Part shown: positions 46,762 to 57,622 of the stretch, piece after piece | Layout: every line of letters starts with the position of its first letter | Numbering within the stretch: position 1 is the first letter of the stretch | Assembly (NCBI RefSeq): GCF_031143425.1 | Contig: NC_090441.1 | Location: 221,708,928 to 221,772,927 of the forward strand | From: Pleurodeles waltl | Lineage: Eukaryota; Chordata; Amphibia; Caudata; Salamandridae | Direction: 5' to 3' | DNA: 64,000 bases | Program-made: the position numbers and the translations under genes | The notes under the pieces: model-generated | What the model was told of the DNA's origin: nothing | Seen by the model: the letters and a program-made list of their open reading frames with translations, nothing else | The model's database searches: none

Positions 46762-48709
46762 TGTTGGAGAGTCTGTAAATAATAGAAAAAGACAAAAAAT
46801 AAGTTAGTAAGTAAATATTTAATGGTGTTACAATAGTTAATTTGGTATTTAATGAGTGTTTATTTTGTGCTTCGAGGTAAGTATTTAGTTGAGTTGGTTT
46901 GTTCGTTTGGCTATATTTGCTGTCCAGAGCCTGTTATAAGGTAAGTACTTTGTGGTGGAGGATTAGTAATTGTGCTCTTATATACTGTTTGTTTCCAGCT
47001 TTTTTGGTAGGTATCTGGTAGTTTGTTAGTAGTGTTTTTCTTTTTTATTTATGTGCAGTATGTGAGTTGACATAATTCCTGGTGGACTTAATTTAGTAGT
47101 TTTGTCTAGTTACTATACAGGTCTTGTTTTTAGGTAAGTACTTGGTGGAGTGGTAATAGTATTTTTTTTATACTTACTGTTTAGGTGATGTTTTATTGTA
47201 TGGTTTTGAAGATAGTGGTTTTTACGTTGTTGATGATCTTCTGTAGTGGCATTTGTTTGGTGAATCTGAAAAAAAAATGTTTTATAGTATTCTCTTTAGT
47301 AATTTATATTTATATTTTAGTTAGTTTTAAACACTTTTGATGAAGGAAGTATTTATTGGAGAGAGTCTCCTGTATTTATGTTTCAGAGTCACTGATTAGT
47401 ATCTGTTTAGAAGTAAGTGTATAGCTGGTTTTTCCTTTCCTGTTAATTTGACTTATTGTCTGAGTGAGGTAGAAATAGTATTTTTGTTTACAAAGTGGTA
47501 TTTTGCCACTGCTTTGAATTAAGTTTGTTGAAGATGTATAATACATATATGGAATATTTAGTGTTCTTCACCATTTAATTTCACATATCTAGTAGTGCTA
47601 AAATACTGTATTTTTTAAGTCTATAAGAAAGCCGGTTTTGATAATGAGCAGCTTGAGGGGATAAGTGTCAAGTGTCTTAAAAGACGCACAGATGAGCTAA
47701 GTGATAAGTAGATTAAGATTCAGTTGAGGACTGATAAAGGGTGTAGGGGGAAAGCTATGTACAATCCCTTTTAGAAACCTATTTAAAATAGGGCACTTAA
47801 ACAAAGAGGGCTGGTCAGGCAGTCGTAGAAAAATGGATCAAGCGGATATATAGTCCTTAAGCATGATCAGAGGAGTCCCCTGGTTGGCAAGATAAAGACC
47901 GAAAACAAGATTATGAGACAGAGAAGCAGAAAGAGGATTTCATTTGTTTTCTGTACAATATTTTGAAATATTTGCTAATGGCAGGTGTACAACATTTTTG
48001 TGGAGGAAAGCCTGAGTGACAAAAGAATATTACAGAGTTTGGGAGGAAGGTATTTTGAAGTGGTTTTCTGTTAATTTTATCTGAATTTGGTATATATAAA
48101 GAAACAGAAAATAGTGTTGTAATTTAAGTTTACTGTATTTTTTTACATATGAACACAGTATAAATATTATATTGTATTAATTTTTTTTTTAACGGTTTCC
48201 CTGTAATAGTCAATTTTGCGCTAGGTAGTATGTAATTTTATATTTTGTTAGGTAGGGCAAGTTAGTTTTTTTGGTGTACAGGTGAATTTAATTGATTTTT
48301 TTTGGGGAAAATACATATTAATATTTTTTAATTCCTTTTCTATAGTTGTATTCATTTTTTTCTGGAAAAAAAGCGGAAATTACCTGTGCTTTTCAAACTA
48401 TTTTCTTTGTTTCTTGTTCACTATTCTGTAGTGTATCTCTGTAATTTTAAAGACATATACTTTAATTTATTATTTCGTATTTTGGCTCTTGTTTTGTTAA
48501 TTAATTATTTTTTGGGTATTTTCGAATAATAATTTACCTGTTAAATACAGTAGATGGGGATCTTACATAAAATTTTAATCGCTGTGTCTTCGTTCTCTTA
48601 AACACGTCTTCTCTGTGTGCTGTTCTGTGTAACACTGAACCTAAAATGGTGGACAGCTGCATATGTGTTTATATACATGTTTGAAGTGTTAAATTAAAAT
48701 TAAGATAGA
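46762..48709. other. AT-rich 5' side of the MULE
   Basis: Precedes the transposase on the minus strand. Contains several short 'aggtaagta' words around 46880-47130 that recur at irregular spacing ('taaggtaagtactttg', 'ttaggtaagtacttgg'), perhaps remnants of a tandem repeat. No gene visible. Confidence 0.4.
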
Positions 48710-49037
48710 GGGGGTGATTCTAACCCTGGCGGTCGGTGATAAAGCGGCGGCCAATCTGCCAACAGGCCGGCGGTCAAAAAAATGCAATTCTGACCCTGGC
48801 GGGAACCGCCAACACAGGCCGCCGCTTTAACACTCCGACCGCCACGGCGGTACAAACAAACAGCGCGGCGGTCACCGCCAACAGGCAGGCGGCAGACAAT
48901 GTACCGCCCACCCTATCACGACCCACCAATCCGCCACCTTTTCCGGGGCGGGAGCCCCGCCGATAAAAACACGGCGGAAATAGACTACGAACGGGAAAAC
49001 GCTCACCTCTACGCACTCCACGAGGAAGGAGGACAGC

Positions 49038-49120
49038 ATGGAACCCGAATTGAACATCATACCTGCTCTCGTCTACCTGCTCATCTACCACGAGTACGAA
49101 CTCCGGCGCAGACGTCAACG
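49038..49120 (+). CDS. Harbinger transposase exon 1 (copy 2)
   Basis: ATG at 49038 opens 27 codons plus two bases (MEPELNIIPALVYLLIYHEY, then ELRRRRQ), ending at a consensus donor GTGAGTACTG at 49121. Joined to 53981 the reading frame continues without a stop to 55016, giving a 372-residue protein, close to the ~350 residues usual for HARBI1. The same exon, phase and donor exist in copy 1 (13068-13150). That conservation is the main support for this exon; no transcript is available here. Confidence 0.75.
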
Positions 49121-49479
49121 GTGAGTACTGCACACAGGAGGGGGAGGACGAAAGGTTACGGGCACACACATATGCGACCCCCCCACCCCCCCAATATGTA
49201 CACACAATGCAGAGCAACAAGTCACAGTGACACCACCCAAACACCCGTAAAAAATGCTATGACATAATCAAATTGGGAATAAATATTTATGTACAAATTA
49301 GCTTCAGAAAAGTATTGTTTAACCATCAAAAATATTTACATTAAAAAAAAATATTCACACAGCAGTGGATAACTGAAGCAAGTAGTCCTGCACATCTGAC
49401 GATTTAAATATGTCCGTGGGCCAAAGTGTAGTGAAACAAGGGCAAAGCCCACACAGGAGACCTGAGTCCTTTGGCCACA

Positions 49480-49742
49480 GTCTTTCAATGTCTCTACAGT
49501 GGGTGGCTTGCCCACTCGGCCATCCTGGGGAGTGCAAAGCCACAGTCTCTCAATGTCTCTACAGTGGGTGGCTTGCCCACTGTGCCATCCTGGGGAGTGC
49601 AAAGCCACAGTCTCTCAATGTCTCTACAGTGGGTGGCTTGCCCACTGTGCCATCCTGGGGAGTGCAAAGCCACAGTCTCTCAATGTCTCTACAGTGGGTG
49701 GGTTGCCCACTCGGCCATCCTGGGGAGTGCAAAGCCACAGTC
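49480..49742 (+). repeat. 65-bp tandem repeat (copy 2)
   Basis: Four units of 'cctggggagtgcaaagccac agtctctcaatgtctctaca gtgggtggcttgcccact'. Equivalent to 13627-13860 in copy 1 at the same place in the intron, so this repeat predates the split of the two copies. Confidence 0.9.
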
Positions 49743-49799
49743 CATCAGGTGGATAAATGTCTCCACTGGACAAGGAGGATGCATGGTGGGCACAGTGAA

Positions 49800-50512
49800 C
49801 CGTGAACAGTGCTTGAGAGGAGGGCCCAGCGGAGCGGTGCTTGAGAGGAGGGCCCAGCGGAGCGGTGCATGAGATGAAGGGCCCAGCGGAGCGGTGCTTG
49901 AGATGAAGGGCCCAGCGGAGCGGTGCTTGAGATGAAGGGCCCAGCGGAGCGGTGCTTGAGATGAAGGGCCCAGCGGAGCGGTGCTTGACAGGAGGGCCCA
50001 GCGGAGCGGTGCAGAGACGGCGGTGCCCAGCGGAGCGGTGCTTGAGATGAAGGGCCCAGCGGAGCGGTGCTTGAGATGAAGGGCCCAGCGGAGCGGTGCT
50101 TGAGATGAAGGGCCCAGCGGAGCGGTGCTTGACAGGAGGGCCCAGCGGAGCGGTGCAGAGACGGCGGTGCCCAGCGGAGCGGTGCTTGAGATGAAGGGCC
50201 CAGCGGAGCGGTGCTTGAGATGAAGGGCCCAGCGGAGCGGTGCAGAGACGGCGGTGCCCAGCGGAGCGGTGCTTGAGATGAAGGGCCCAGCGGAGCGGTG
50301 CTTGAGATGAAGGGCCCAGCGGAGCGGTGCTTGAGATGAAGGGCCCAGCGGAGCGGTGCTTGACAGGAGGGCCCAGCGGAGCGGTGCAGAGACGGCGGTG
50401 CCCAGCGGAGCGGTGCTTGAGATGAAGGGCCCAGCGGAGCGGTGCTTGAGATGAAGGGTCCAGCGGAGCGGTGCTTGAGATGAAGGGCCCAGCGGAGCGG
50501 TGCTTGAGATGG
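49800..50512 (+). repeat. 29-bp satellite (copy 2)
   Basis: About 24 monomers of roughly 29 bp, most reading 'gcttgagatgaagggcccag cggagcggt'. Variants with 'gcttgacaggag' and 'gcagagacggcggt' recur in a set order, so a higher-order unit is present. No equivalent array exists in copy 1. Confidence 0.92.
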
Positions 50513-50930
50513 CGGGGCCCACTTCAGCGGTGCTCCTCTGCACGGCGGGGCCCAGTTCAGCGGTGCTCTTCTGCACGGCGGGCCCTGTTCAGCGGTGCTC
50601 TTCTGCACGGCGGGGCCCTGTTCAGCGGTGCCTGTCTTGGCTGCGGGGCCCTGTTCAGCGGTGCTCTTCTGCACGGCGGGGCCCTGTTCAGCGGTGCCTG
50701 TCTTCACAGCGGGGCCCAGTTCAGCGGTGCTCTTCTGCACGGCGGGGCCCTGTTCAGCGGTGCCTGTCTTCACGGCGGGGCCCAGTTCAGCGGCGCTCTT
50801 CTGCATGGCGGGGCCCTGTTCAGCGGTGCCTGTCTTGGCGGCGGGCCCAGTTCAGCGGTGCTCTTCTGCACGGCGGGACCCTGTTCAGCGGTGCCTGTCT
50901 TGGCGGCGGGGCCCAGTTCAGCAGTGCTCG
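50513..50930 (+). repeat. ~34-bp satellite (copy 2)
   Basis: About twelve monomers of the 'ctgttcagcggtg' family alternate between a 'ctcttctgcacggcggggcc' and a 'cctgtcttggcggcggggcc' type. Three monomers of the same family exist in copy 1 near 13998-14100. Confidence 0.9.
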
Positions 50931-50972
50931 TGCAGTATGTCAAGGGAGTCAGACCTGGCCTGGACACCCTGC

Positions 50973-53516
50973 TCACTCGCCCTCCGAACGTGCAGTGTCT
51001 GGCCCCTTCGGGGACGGAGTCCTGGGCCCTTTGATGTCGTCCCTTGCACCCGGGATGGGGCTTGTGGGGCCCTCCTGCTCCGCGCTCCTGGTGGCTGCCC
51101 TCTCCGCCCTGCTGCCCTTCCGCTCCTTAGATGGGGCCCTCGGGCCCTTGCCTCCCCTGGCTGTTGTGGCAGGTGAAGTGGCCGGAGTTATCTCCTTGGG
51201 GGCAGCCATCTCTGTCCGCTCACGGCGGCCCTTCACTTTCCGGGTCCTCTTGCCTGGGGGGGGGCTGGCTGTCCCCTTGCTGCTGACTGAAGTGTCACTG
51301 CCGCCAAAGGGTGGACTCCATATCCCATGCACCACTTTCACCTTAGAGGCTGGGCTGGTGGTGGCTGAGGTGCCCTTGGGACTTTTCCCAGATGGAGGGG
51401 GTGGGTCAGGGGAGGGAAAGAGGTTAAGTTTGGAGAGGTAATATTTCTTAGGACCAAGGTAAAGGGTAGGAGTAGTGGTGATAGAAGTGGAGGAAGAGGA
51501 TGTGGTTGTATGAGAGTCAGGTGTGCTGTCCTTGGGTGCAGGTGACTGGGACGTAGGCTGTCGTGAGGTGGTTGGCTGTTGTTTGGGTGTCTGCCTGCGT
51601 TTATGTGTCTTGGAAGAGGGGGTGACACACACAGTGGGAGAGGACACAGGGGACGTGTACATGGCAGTGGGGGTGATGACTGCACGTGTGAGGACTGTAG
51701 TGGAGGGTGTGCTGGTGATGGAAGAACTGGCTGATGTTGGTGTGCATGCAGGTGTGAGTGTAGATGTCACAGGGAGGGAGGAGGGAGACGAGGAGGACGG
51801 GGACACAGAGGTGGTAGTGACTGTCGGTATGTCTGCATCTGGGTGTTGCTTGGGTGAATGCTTGTGTGTTCTGTGGTGCTTATGTTTGGATGAGCTGGCC
51901 TTGGGTGTTGAGGTGTGTGCAGGCTGGTCTGATGGTGTGGATGGGATAGGCTGAGGAACAGGAGACAGAGAAAGGGTGGAGGCAGATAGAAGAGGGAGAC
52001 TGGAAACAGGGACAATGGCTGCCGTCAGTGCTGAGGCCAGAGAAGTGAACGATCGTTGATGGGCAGCCTGACCCGAATGAATGCCCTCCAGGTAGGCATT
52101 GCTCCGATGCACCTCCCTTTGCACCCCCTGGATGGCATTCAAAAGGGTAGTCTGCCCAACAATGAGCGTCCTCACGAGGTCAATGAGCTCCGCACTGAGG
52201 GCAGCAGGGGTAACAGAGGCAGGGGCTGAGGTGCCTGGGGCGAAGGAGACGCGCGCCTTCCTGGGCGAGCGGGCACGGAGCGAAGACTGAGGGGCTGCTG
52301 GGAGGGCGGTGCTGGTGCGCTGAGTGGCGGCTGTACCTGTTGTTGCGGGGGGCACAGATGTTGCCGCCCCCGCTAGGGAGCTCCCAAACGAGGACGTGTC
52401 CGTGTCGCTGGTGTCTCCACCGGCCCCCGTTGTGGTGCTCCCCTCGCCCTCCGGATCACTGGTGCCCTCGGTGTCTGTTTCAGTGCCCACCGGGGCCTGG
52501 TGACTTGCAGCTCCCTCGTGCTCCGACGCCAATTCTCCTCCGCCTGATGATGCCAAAGCACAAGAAGACAAAGAATAAGGGTGGGGGGAGAAATAAAACA
52601 AAGTTGAGTGCATGCCTTGTCAATACCCTTGGCGGAGAGGACAGACACAGGTGCCTCATGCACTAAGTCGCGAACTTGGGGTACACTACTCAGTACTTCT
52701 GACTAGGCCAACAGGTCTAGGGACAGCAGACGCGCACATGGGTGATGCTGGACCATGGATAGCTGCACTTGGCACCCTACAGAGGTGGGGGGCGGGGGCA
52801 CAGGGCCATGTCTAAGGGAGGGGACTACACTCCAGAAAGCGCCCTGGCCTACTGTCTCCCACAGTCCTCCTCCCCCACCCAGACGCCTCGACTGTGCGTA
52901 AACATAGCAGAATGTGCAGATACTCACCCCCTTGTGTCTGCTGTGCTGTCCTCAAGCGCCCATCCAAATCAGGGTAGGCCACCGCCAGGATCCGGGACAT
53001 CAGGGGGGTCAGGGTACGACTGGCACCCCTCCTAGGTCGGGAGGCCATCCCCAGCAGTGACTCGGCGGTCTTTCGTGATCAACGGCGGATGTCCTCCCAC
53101 CTCTTGCGGCAGTGGGTGCCCCGTCTGGTGTAGACCCCCAGGGTCCGGACTTCCTTGGCGATGGCACGCCAAATATCTTTTCTGATGGGCGCTCACCTGT
53201 TTGACATGTACAGGGTGGGAAAGAGAAAACGTCACATTTCTGCATGTTTGGAGTACATGCCCCCCCCTCCCCAACCTTGCCATGTGGCCCATTCTCTCAT
53301 CTGTCGTGCGTTGCACTCCTCATTTCCTCCCCACCCCACCAACTTACATCCCCCCCACTCCACACAGGCATAACCCATTCAATGTGCACTCAGTGTACTC
53401 ACCTGTTGGTCTGGAGGACCGTAGAGTAGCGCATACTGGGGGAGGACCCCATCCACAAGTTTCTCCAACTCTTCAGACGTGAAGGCAGGGGCCCTTTCCC
53501 CAGTCGCAGCAGCCAT
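50973..53516 (-). pseudogene. Myb/SANT-like gene B of Harbinger (copy 2)
   Basis: Exon 1 53516-53403 (38 codons, APAFTSEELEKLVDGVLPQY, donor GTGAGT), exon 2 53196-52928 (recognition helix THCRKRWEDIRR, donor GTGAGT) and exon 3 52543-50973. Exons 1-2 form a Myb/SANT-like DNA-binding domain. Exon 3 is a 523-codon tail, open, Ser/Thr/Pro-rich, with a helix around SAELIDLVRTLIVGQ and a basic GKRTRKVKGRRER stretch. Lesions are confined to exon 2: a two-base deletion near 53180 (compare copy 1) and a TGA at about 53077. It is antisense to, and inside, the transposase intron. Inferred to be a DNA-binding partner of the transposase. Confidence 0.8.
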
Positions 53517-53980
53517 TGTCACTTCCAGACCGAGTTCACAGCAGCACTTGCAGTATAGGTCCTCTCCTGTGGATGATCAGGTCTCGAGTGATTAAGCAGA
53601 TAGAAAATGGTGGTCACGCCCGCGGCGGTGCGTACCGCGGCGGTGCGTAACGCGATCGCCGGCGCACATCGTCATTGGCTCCTGAATCCCATAGGGTTCA
53701 ATGTTAACCAATGCGTCTTCGCACAGCGGTCTTTGACCGCCTACCGCCACGGTGTGCCACGCCAGCGCAGTTACCTCACATCCCATTGTCCCACTTCACA
53801 GGTCAGGCAGCCGCCATTTCAAGGGCCCACATGGCTTAATTTCTACTGCGTCACACAGGCCTAGGCCTTGCTTTGGCACACATACAAACATAGGAAGCCA
53901 TACATTTACGTGTACTGTGCAAGCTGTGTTGTACGTACCTGTGAGTTGATTGACTCTGTACTCCATATTCCCCTTCCTAG

Positions 53981-55016
53981 GCACCGTCCGCTGGGACTTG
54001 CGATGAGAAGGAGGAATCCTCGCGTGTACCGACCGCTGGTGGACCTGTCGACAATGGAAGAACGCCATATAATACTACGATACCGACTTGACCGAGCCAC
54101 TATCCATGAACTGTGTGCCCAGCTAGAGCCAGCCCTGATGTCCCCCATCCGCCAACCCACAGGAATTCCCCCTCTAGTGCAGGTTCTGTCAGTCCTCCAT
54201 TTTTTGGCAAGTGGCTCATTCCAGACAACAGTGGCCATGTCATCTGGCATGTCTCAGCCTATGTTTTCAAAGATTTTGTCCAGAGTGTTGTCTGCCCTGA
54301 TGAAACTCATGCGGAGCTACATCATTTTCCCAGAGGAGGGTGATTTACCTACAGTGAAAGCTGATTTCTATGCCCTTGGACACATCCCCAACATAATTGG
54401 TGCAATAGATGGGACCCATGTGGCTTTAGTCCCCCCAAATGGCGATGAACAGGTGTACCGAAACAGGAAAAATTATTATTCGATGAATGTGCAGGTGGTC
54501 TGTTTGGCTGACCAGTACATCTCCCATGTAAATGCCAAGTTCCCTGGGTCAGTGCATGACGCGTATGTAATGCGGAATAGCAGCATTCCCTATGTGATGG
54601 AACAGCTACAGAGACAGCGTGTGTGGCTAATAGGTGACTCTGGTTACCCCAACCTGCGGTGGCTACTGACCCCAGTGAGGAATCCCAGGACAAGGGCAGA
54701 GGAACGGTACAATGAGGCCCATGGGCGTACTAGGAGGGTGATTGAGCGAACCTTTGGGCTCCTGAAGGCCAGATTTAGGTGCCTGCATATGACAGGTGGA
54801 TCCTTGATGTACTCACCGAAGAAGGTGTGCCATATCATCGTGGCGTGCTGTATGCTTCACAACCTGGCTTTGCGACGCCAGGTGCCTTTCCTGCAGGAGG
54901 ATGGTCCAGATGGTGGTGTTGTAGAAGCCGTGGAGCCTGTGGAGAGTGAAGAGGAGGAAGACGACGGTGAGAACACAGACAACAGGGAGACTGTTATACA
55001 ACAGTATTTCCAGTAG
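53981..55016 (+). CDS. HARBI1-type DDE transposase exon 2 (copy 2, intact)
   Basis: Follows a good acceptor (ccccttcctag, 53970-53980). With exon 1 it gives 372 residues. A helix-turn-helix-like segment spans about residues 80-130 (VQVLSVLHFLASGSFQTTVA). The catalytic triad is Asp171 (GAIDGTHVAL), Asp247 (LIGDSGYPNL) and Glu283 (VIERTFGLLKARFRCL), and the family HDA motif is at 220-222. The C-terminus is acidic (ESEEEEDDGEN) and ends QQYFQ. No stop or shift. An alternative ATG at 54003 would give 337 residues without exon 1. The fold belongs to the PIF/Harbinger DDE family (DDE_Tnp_4); activity is not shown by sequence alone. Confidence 0.93.
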
Positions 55017-55524
55017 CCCACAGGTAAGAATCACCCACGCCATTTCACGTTTGCTTAGAGCCTCCTGCATCTCTACTTTCTGTATTTCCCCCCAGTTCTT
55101 TGTGACTCATTTTTGTTTTTCCCTTTCCCTTCTCAGTGCTGTATGACTCAGTGCGTGACTTCTGCTTGGTTTGCCCATGAACTACATCGTATTGACATTG
55201 GTATGTTGTCATCACTAATTGACAGAACAGATATTGAAGTGTAATGTGTAATACATTTGTGAAGAATACAGCATGACTCCAAACTGATTTGTGTGCAAAA
55301 TGTGATTTATTTACAGTGCTAGATATTGGTACATGTGATTATAAGGGTGATGGGTGGGGGTGGAGTAATGTCCATGGCAGAGTCCAGTTCTCAGTCTCAC
55401 AGGTGCATTGTCCTTTTGCCTGTGGAAGGATGGAGCACAGGCAGTTCATGGTTGGACAGGGTGGCAATGTGGGACAGTGGGATGACTTCAGGGGGTATGT
55501 CCTGCTGGCGGGGGTCTTGACATC

Positions 55525-57033
55525 CTACTCTGTCGTTTTTTTGGATCTCAGGCTCCTCTTGCGGGGTGGTTGTTCTTCAGCAGGAGGTGGGGTTCTGGTG
55601 GCCTGTCGTGGTGTTGGGGCCTCCTGTCCACTAGCGCCGGCGGAGGTGGTAGGCTGTTCCTGGTCCGGGCTAGTGACAGGGGCCCTGTGTGGTGCCACAT
55701 GGTCCCGCAACGTGTCTTCGATCCTGTTGAGGGCCAGGACGATGGTCCCCATTGCGGTCCCGATGTTTCTCAGCTTGTCCCTGAACCCTATGTAGCGTTC
55801 CTCCTGCTGTGCCTGGATCTCCGTGAACCTGGCCAGTACCGTCGCCATCGTCTCTTGGGAGTGATGGTAGGCTCCCATGATGGTGGTGAGGGCCTCCTGG
55901 AGAGTGGGTTCCCTGGGCCTCTCCTCCCCCCCCCTGTCGCACAGCAGCCCTCTGAGTTGCCCGGTTTCCCCCGGCCTCTGTCCCTTGGACGGTGTGCCCG
56001 CTACCACTGCCCCCAGGTCCCTGTTGTTGTTGGGGTGGTGGGTTAGCCTGGGTGCCCTGTAGTGGCAGACACACCGCTGATTGACCTGTCCTAGAGACAG
56101 AGGCATGGGCCCGCTGGGTGGGTGCTGTGCTGGTGTTGCCAGAGGGGGTCGGGTCTGGTGTGGCCTGTGGCTGCCTGAGGGGAACCCACTGTCCAGAGGT
56201 CCCCGATGGTCCGGGCTGGTCATCAGGTTCAGTGTCGACAGAGCTGTTGTCATCACTCTGGGCCTGTTCCGGGGGTGGGATGAACATTTCTGGACCCTCC
56301 TGACCGGTGTGTTGGCGTTCGGGTCCTGCATGGGGTAAGAGAGTTTGGTTATTGTTTCTGTGTGTGCAATAGCGTGCGAGTTATGGGTGCCCTTGTCCCC
56401 CAGTGCAGGCATTCCCTTGAGGGAGGTGTTGTGAGGGTAGTTAGTGGGGGGGGATGGGTAAGTGCAGTGGTCATGCTTAGGTGATGGGTGTCTATGGTTT
56501 GTGTTGGCATGCAGGGGTTGGTGTTGGGATGGGTGGGTTGTGCTGGTGAGACATTGTCAGGGAGGATGTGTGCTGGGGGTTGGGGGTGAGGGTGGGGGTG
56601 TGAGTTGGCATGCTGGTGGGGTGGGGGGGATAAAGTAGTTGAGATTGGACTTACCAGAGTCCATTCCTCCGGCTACTCCAGCGAGGCCCTGAGGATGCAG
56701 GATGTTCAAGACCTCTTGCTCCCATGATGTAAATTCGGGAGGGGTGGGTGGGGGTCCGCCGCCAGTCTTCTGGACCGCGATGTTGTGCCTTGAGACCATC
56801 GATCGCACCTTCCCCCGTAGGTCGTTCCATCGTTTGCGGATGTCCTCCCGATTTCTGGGATGCTGTCCCACCGCGTTGACCCTGTCCACGATCCGCTGCC
56901 ATAGCTCCGCCTTCCTGGCTATACTGGTGTGCTGCACCTGTGAGCCGAAGAGCTGGGGTTCCACTCTTAGGATTTCCTCCACCATGACCCTGAGTTCTTG
57001 GTCCGAAAACCGTGGGTGCCTTTGGGGTGCCAT
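55525..57033 (-). pseudogene. Myb/SANT-like gene A of Harbinger (copy 2)
   Basis: ATG at 57033. Exon 1 runs 57033-56655 (126 codons) with RFSDQELRVMVEEILRVEP, KAELWQRIVDRVNAVG and NREDIRKRWNDLRGKVR. This is the tri-helical Myb/SANT-like domain of NAIF1/Harbinger partner type, with the expected Trp residues. The donor is GTAAGT; exon 2 begins at 56325 after TGCAG. Exon 2 encodes an acidic then Pro/Gln-rich linker, a conserved helix (REPTLQEALTTIMGAYHH), and a basic PPRKRSLRSKK end. A run of nine G near 55930 makes the frame slip by one relative to copy 1, separating the linker from the C-terminal helix. That is the only lesion found, and possibly a sequencing error in the homopolymer. Convergent with the transposase, 509 bp apart. 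Confidence 0.85.
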
Positions 57034-57622
57034 GGGGTGGTGTGGGTGAGGTGTGGGGTGGTGTATGTGGTTATGAGTGTGTTGGTGTGTGGTGCTTTGT
57101 GCTTCTATGTGGTGTGTGTGAAGGTGTAGTGTGCCTCAGTGTGTATAGCTGTATATTGTTTGCTGTATCTCTCTCTCCTTCGTCAAAATTGTGGTTGTAG
57201 GGGTTTGTGGGTGATGTGGGTGTGTGTTTTATAGTTGATTGATTGTGTGGGAGTGGTGGATGTATGTGTTTCAGGTGTGTGTATTTCAAATTGTCCAATG
57301 TGGCTGTGTTTTGGTGCTGTGTGTGTATTTTGACCGCCGCGGTGTGTACCGCCAATGGAATACCGCGTTTGAAAGACCGCCGCGTGGATTCGTGGGTCGT
57401 AATGGCATGGGCGTATTTCTGTTGGCGTGACGGTGGAGGTTTGGTCATCTCCAGTTTATCGCTGCCCGCTGATGTGGCGGGCTGCAGTGGAGGTTGGATT
57501 TTTGGTGGTTTGGCCGTTGTGGGTCATAATGGCCGTGGCGGCTTACCGCGGCCACGGCGGTGTTTTGGCGGTCTTCTGACCGGCGGTAAGCGCCTTTTAC
57601 CGCCAAGGTCAGAATGACCCCC

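Larger units (their letters stand above)
48710..57622 (+). mobile_element. Harbinger element, copy 2 (8.9 kb, nested in MULE)
   Basis: The terminal inverted repeats GGGGGTGATTCTAACCCTGG (left) and GGGGGTCATTCTGACCTTGG (right, reversed) are flanked by the 3-bp duplication AGA (48707-48709 and 57623-57625). It contains the transposase in two exons (plus), Myb-like gene B inside the transposase intron (minus) and Myb-like gene A downstream (minus). Subterminal GC-rich palindromic words (gcggcggt/accgccgc) are frequent at both ends and contrast sharply with the AT-rich MULE around it. The transposase is open; both Myb-like genes have lesions. Confidence 0.95.

Noticed and set aside
49745..50806. 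Long minus-strand frame rich in Ala/Pro/Leu repeats
   Set aside because: Pure translation of the 29-bp and 34-bp arrays; overlapping frames are equally open.
49480..50930. Regular short direct repeats resembling a CRISPR array
   Set aside because: Units are contiguous, with no unique spacers and no cas genes, in a eukaryotic transposon intron.
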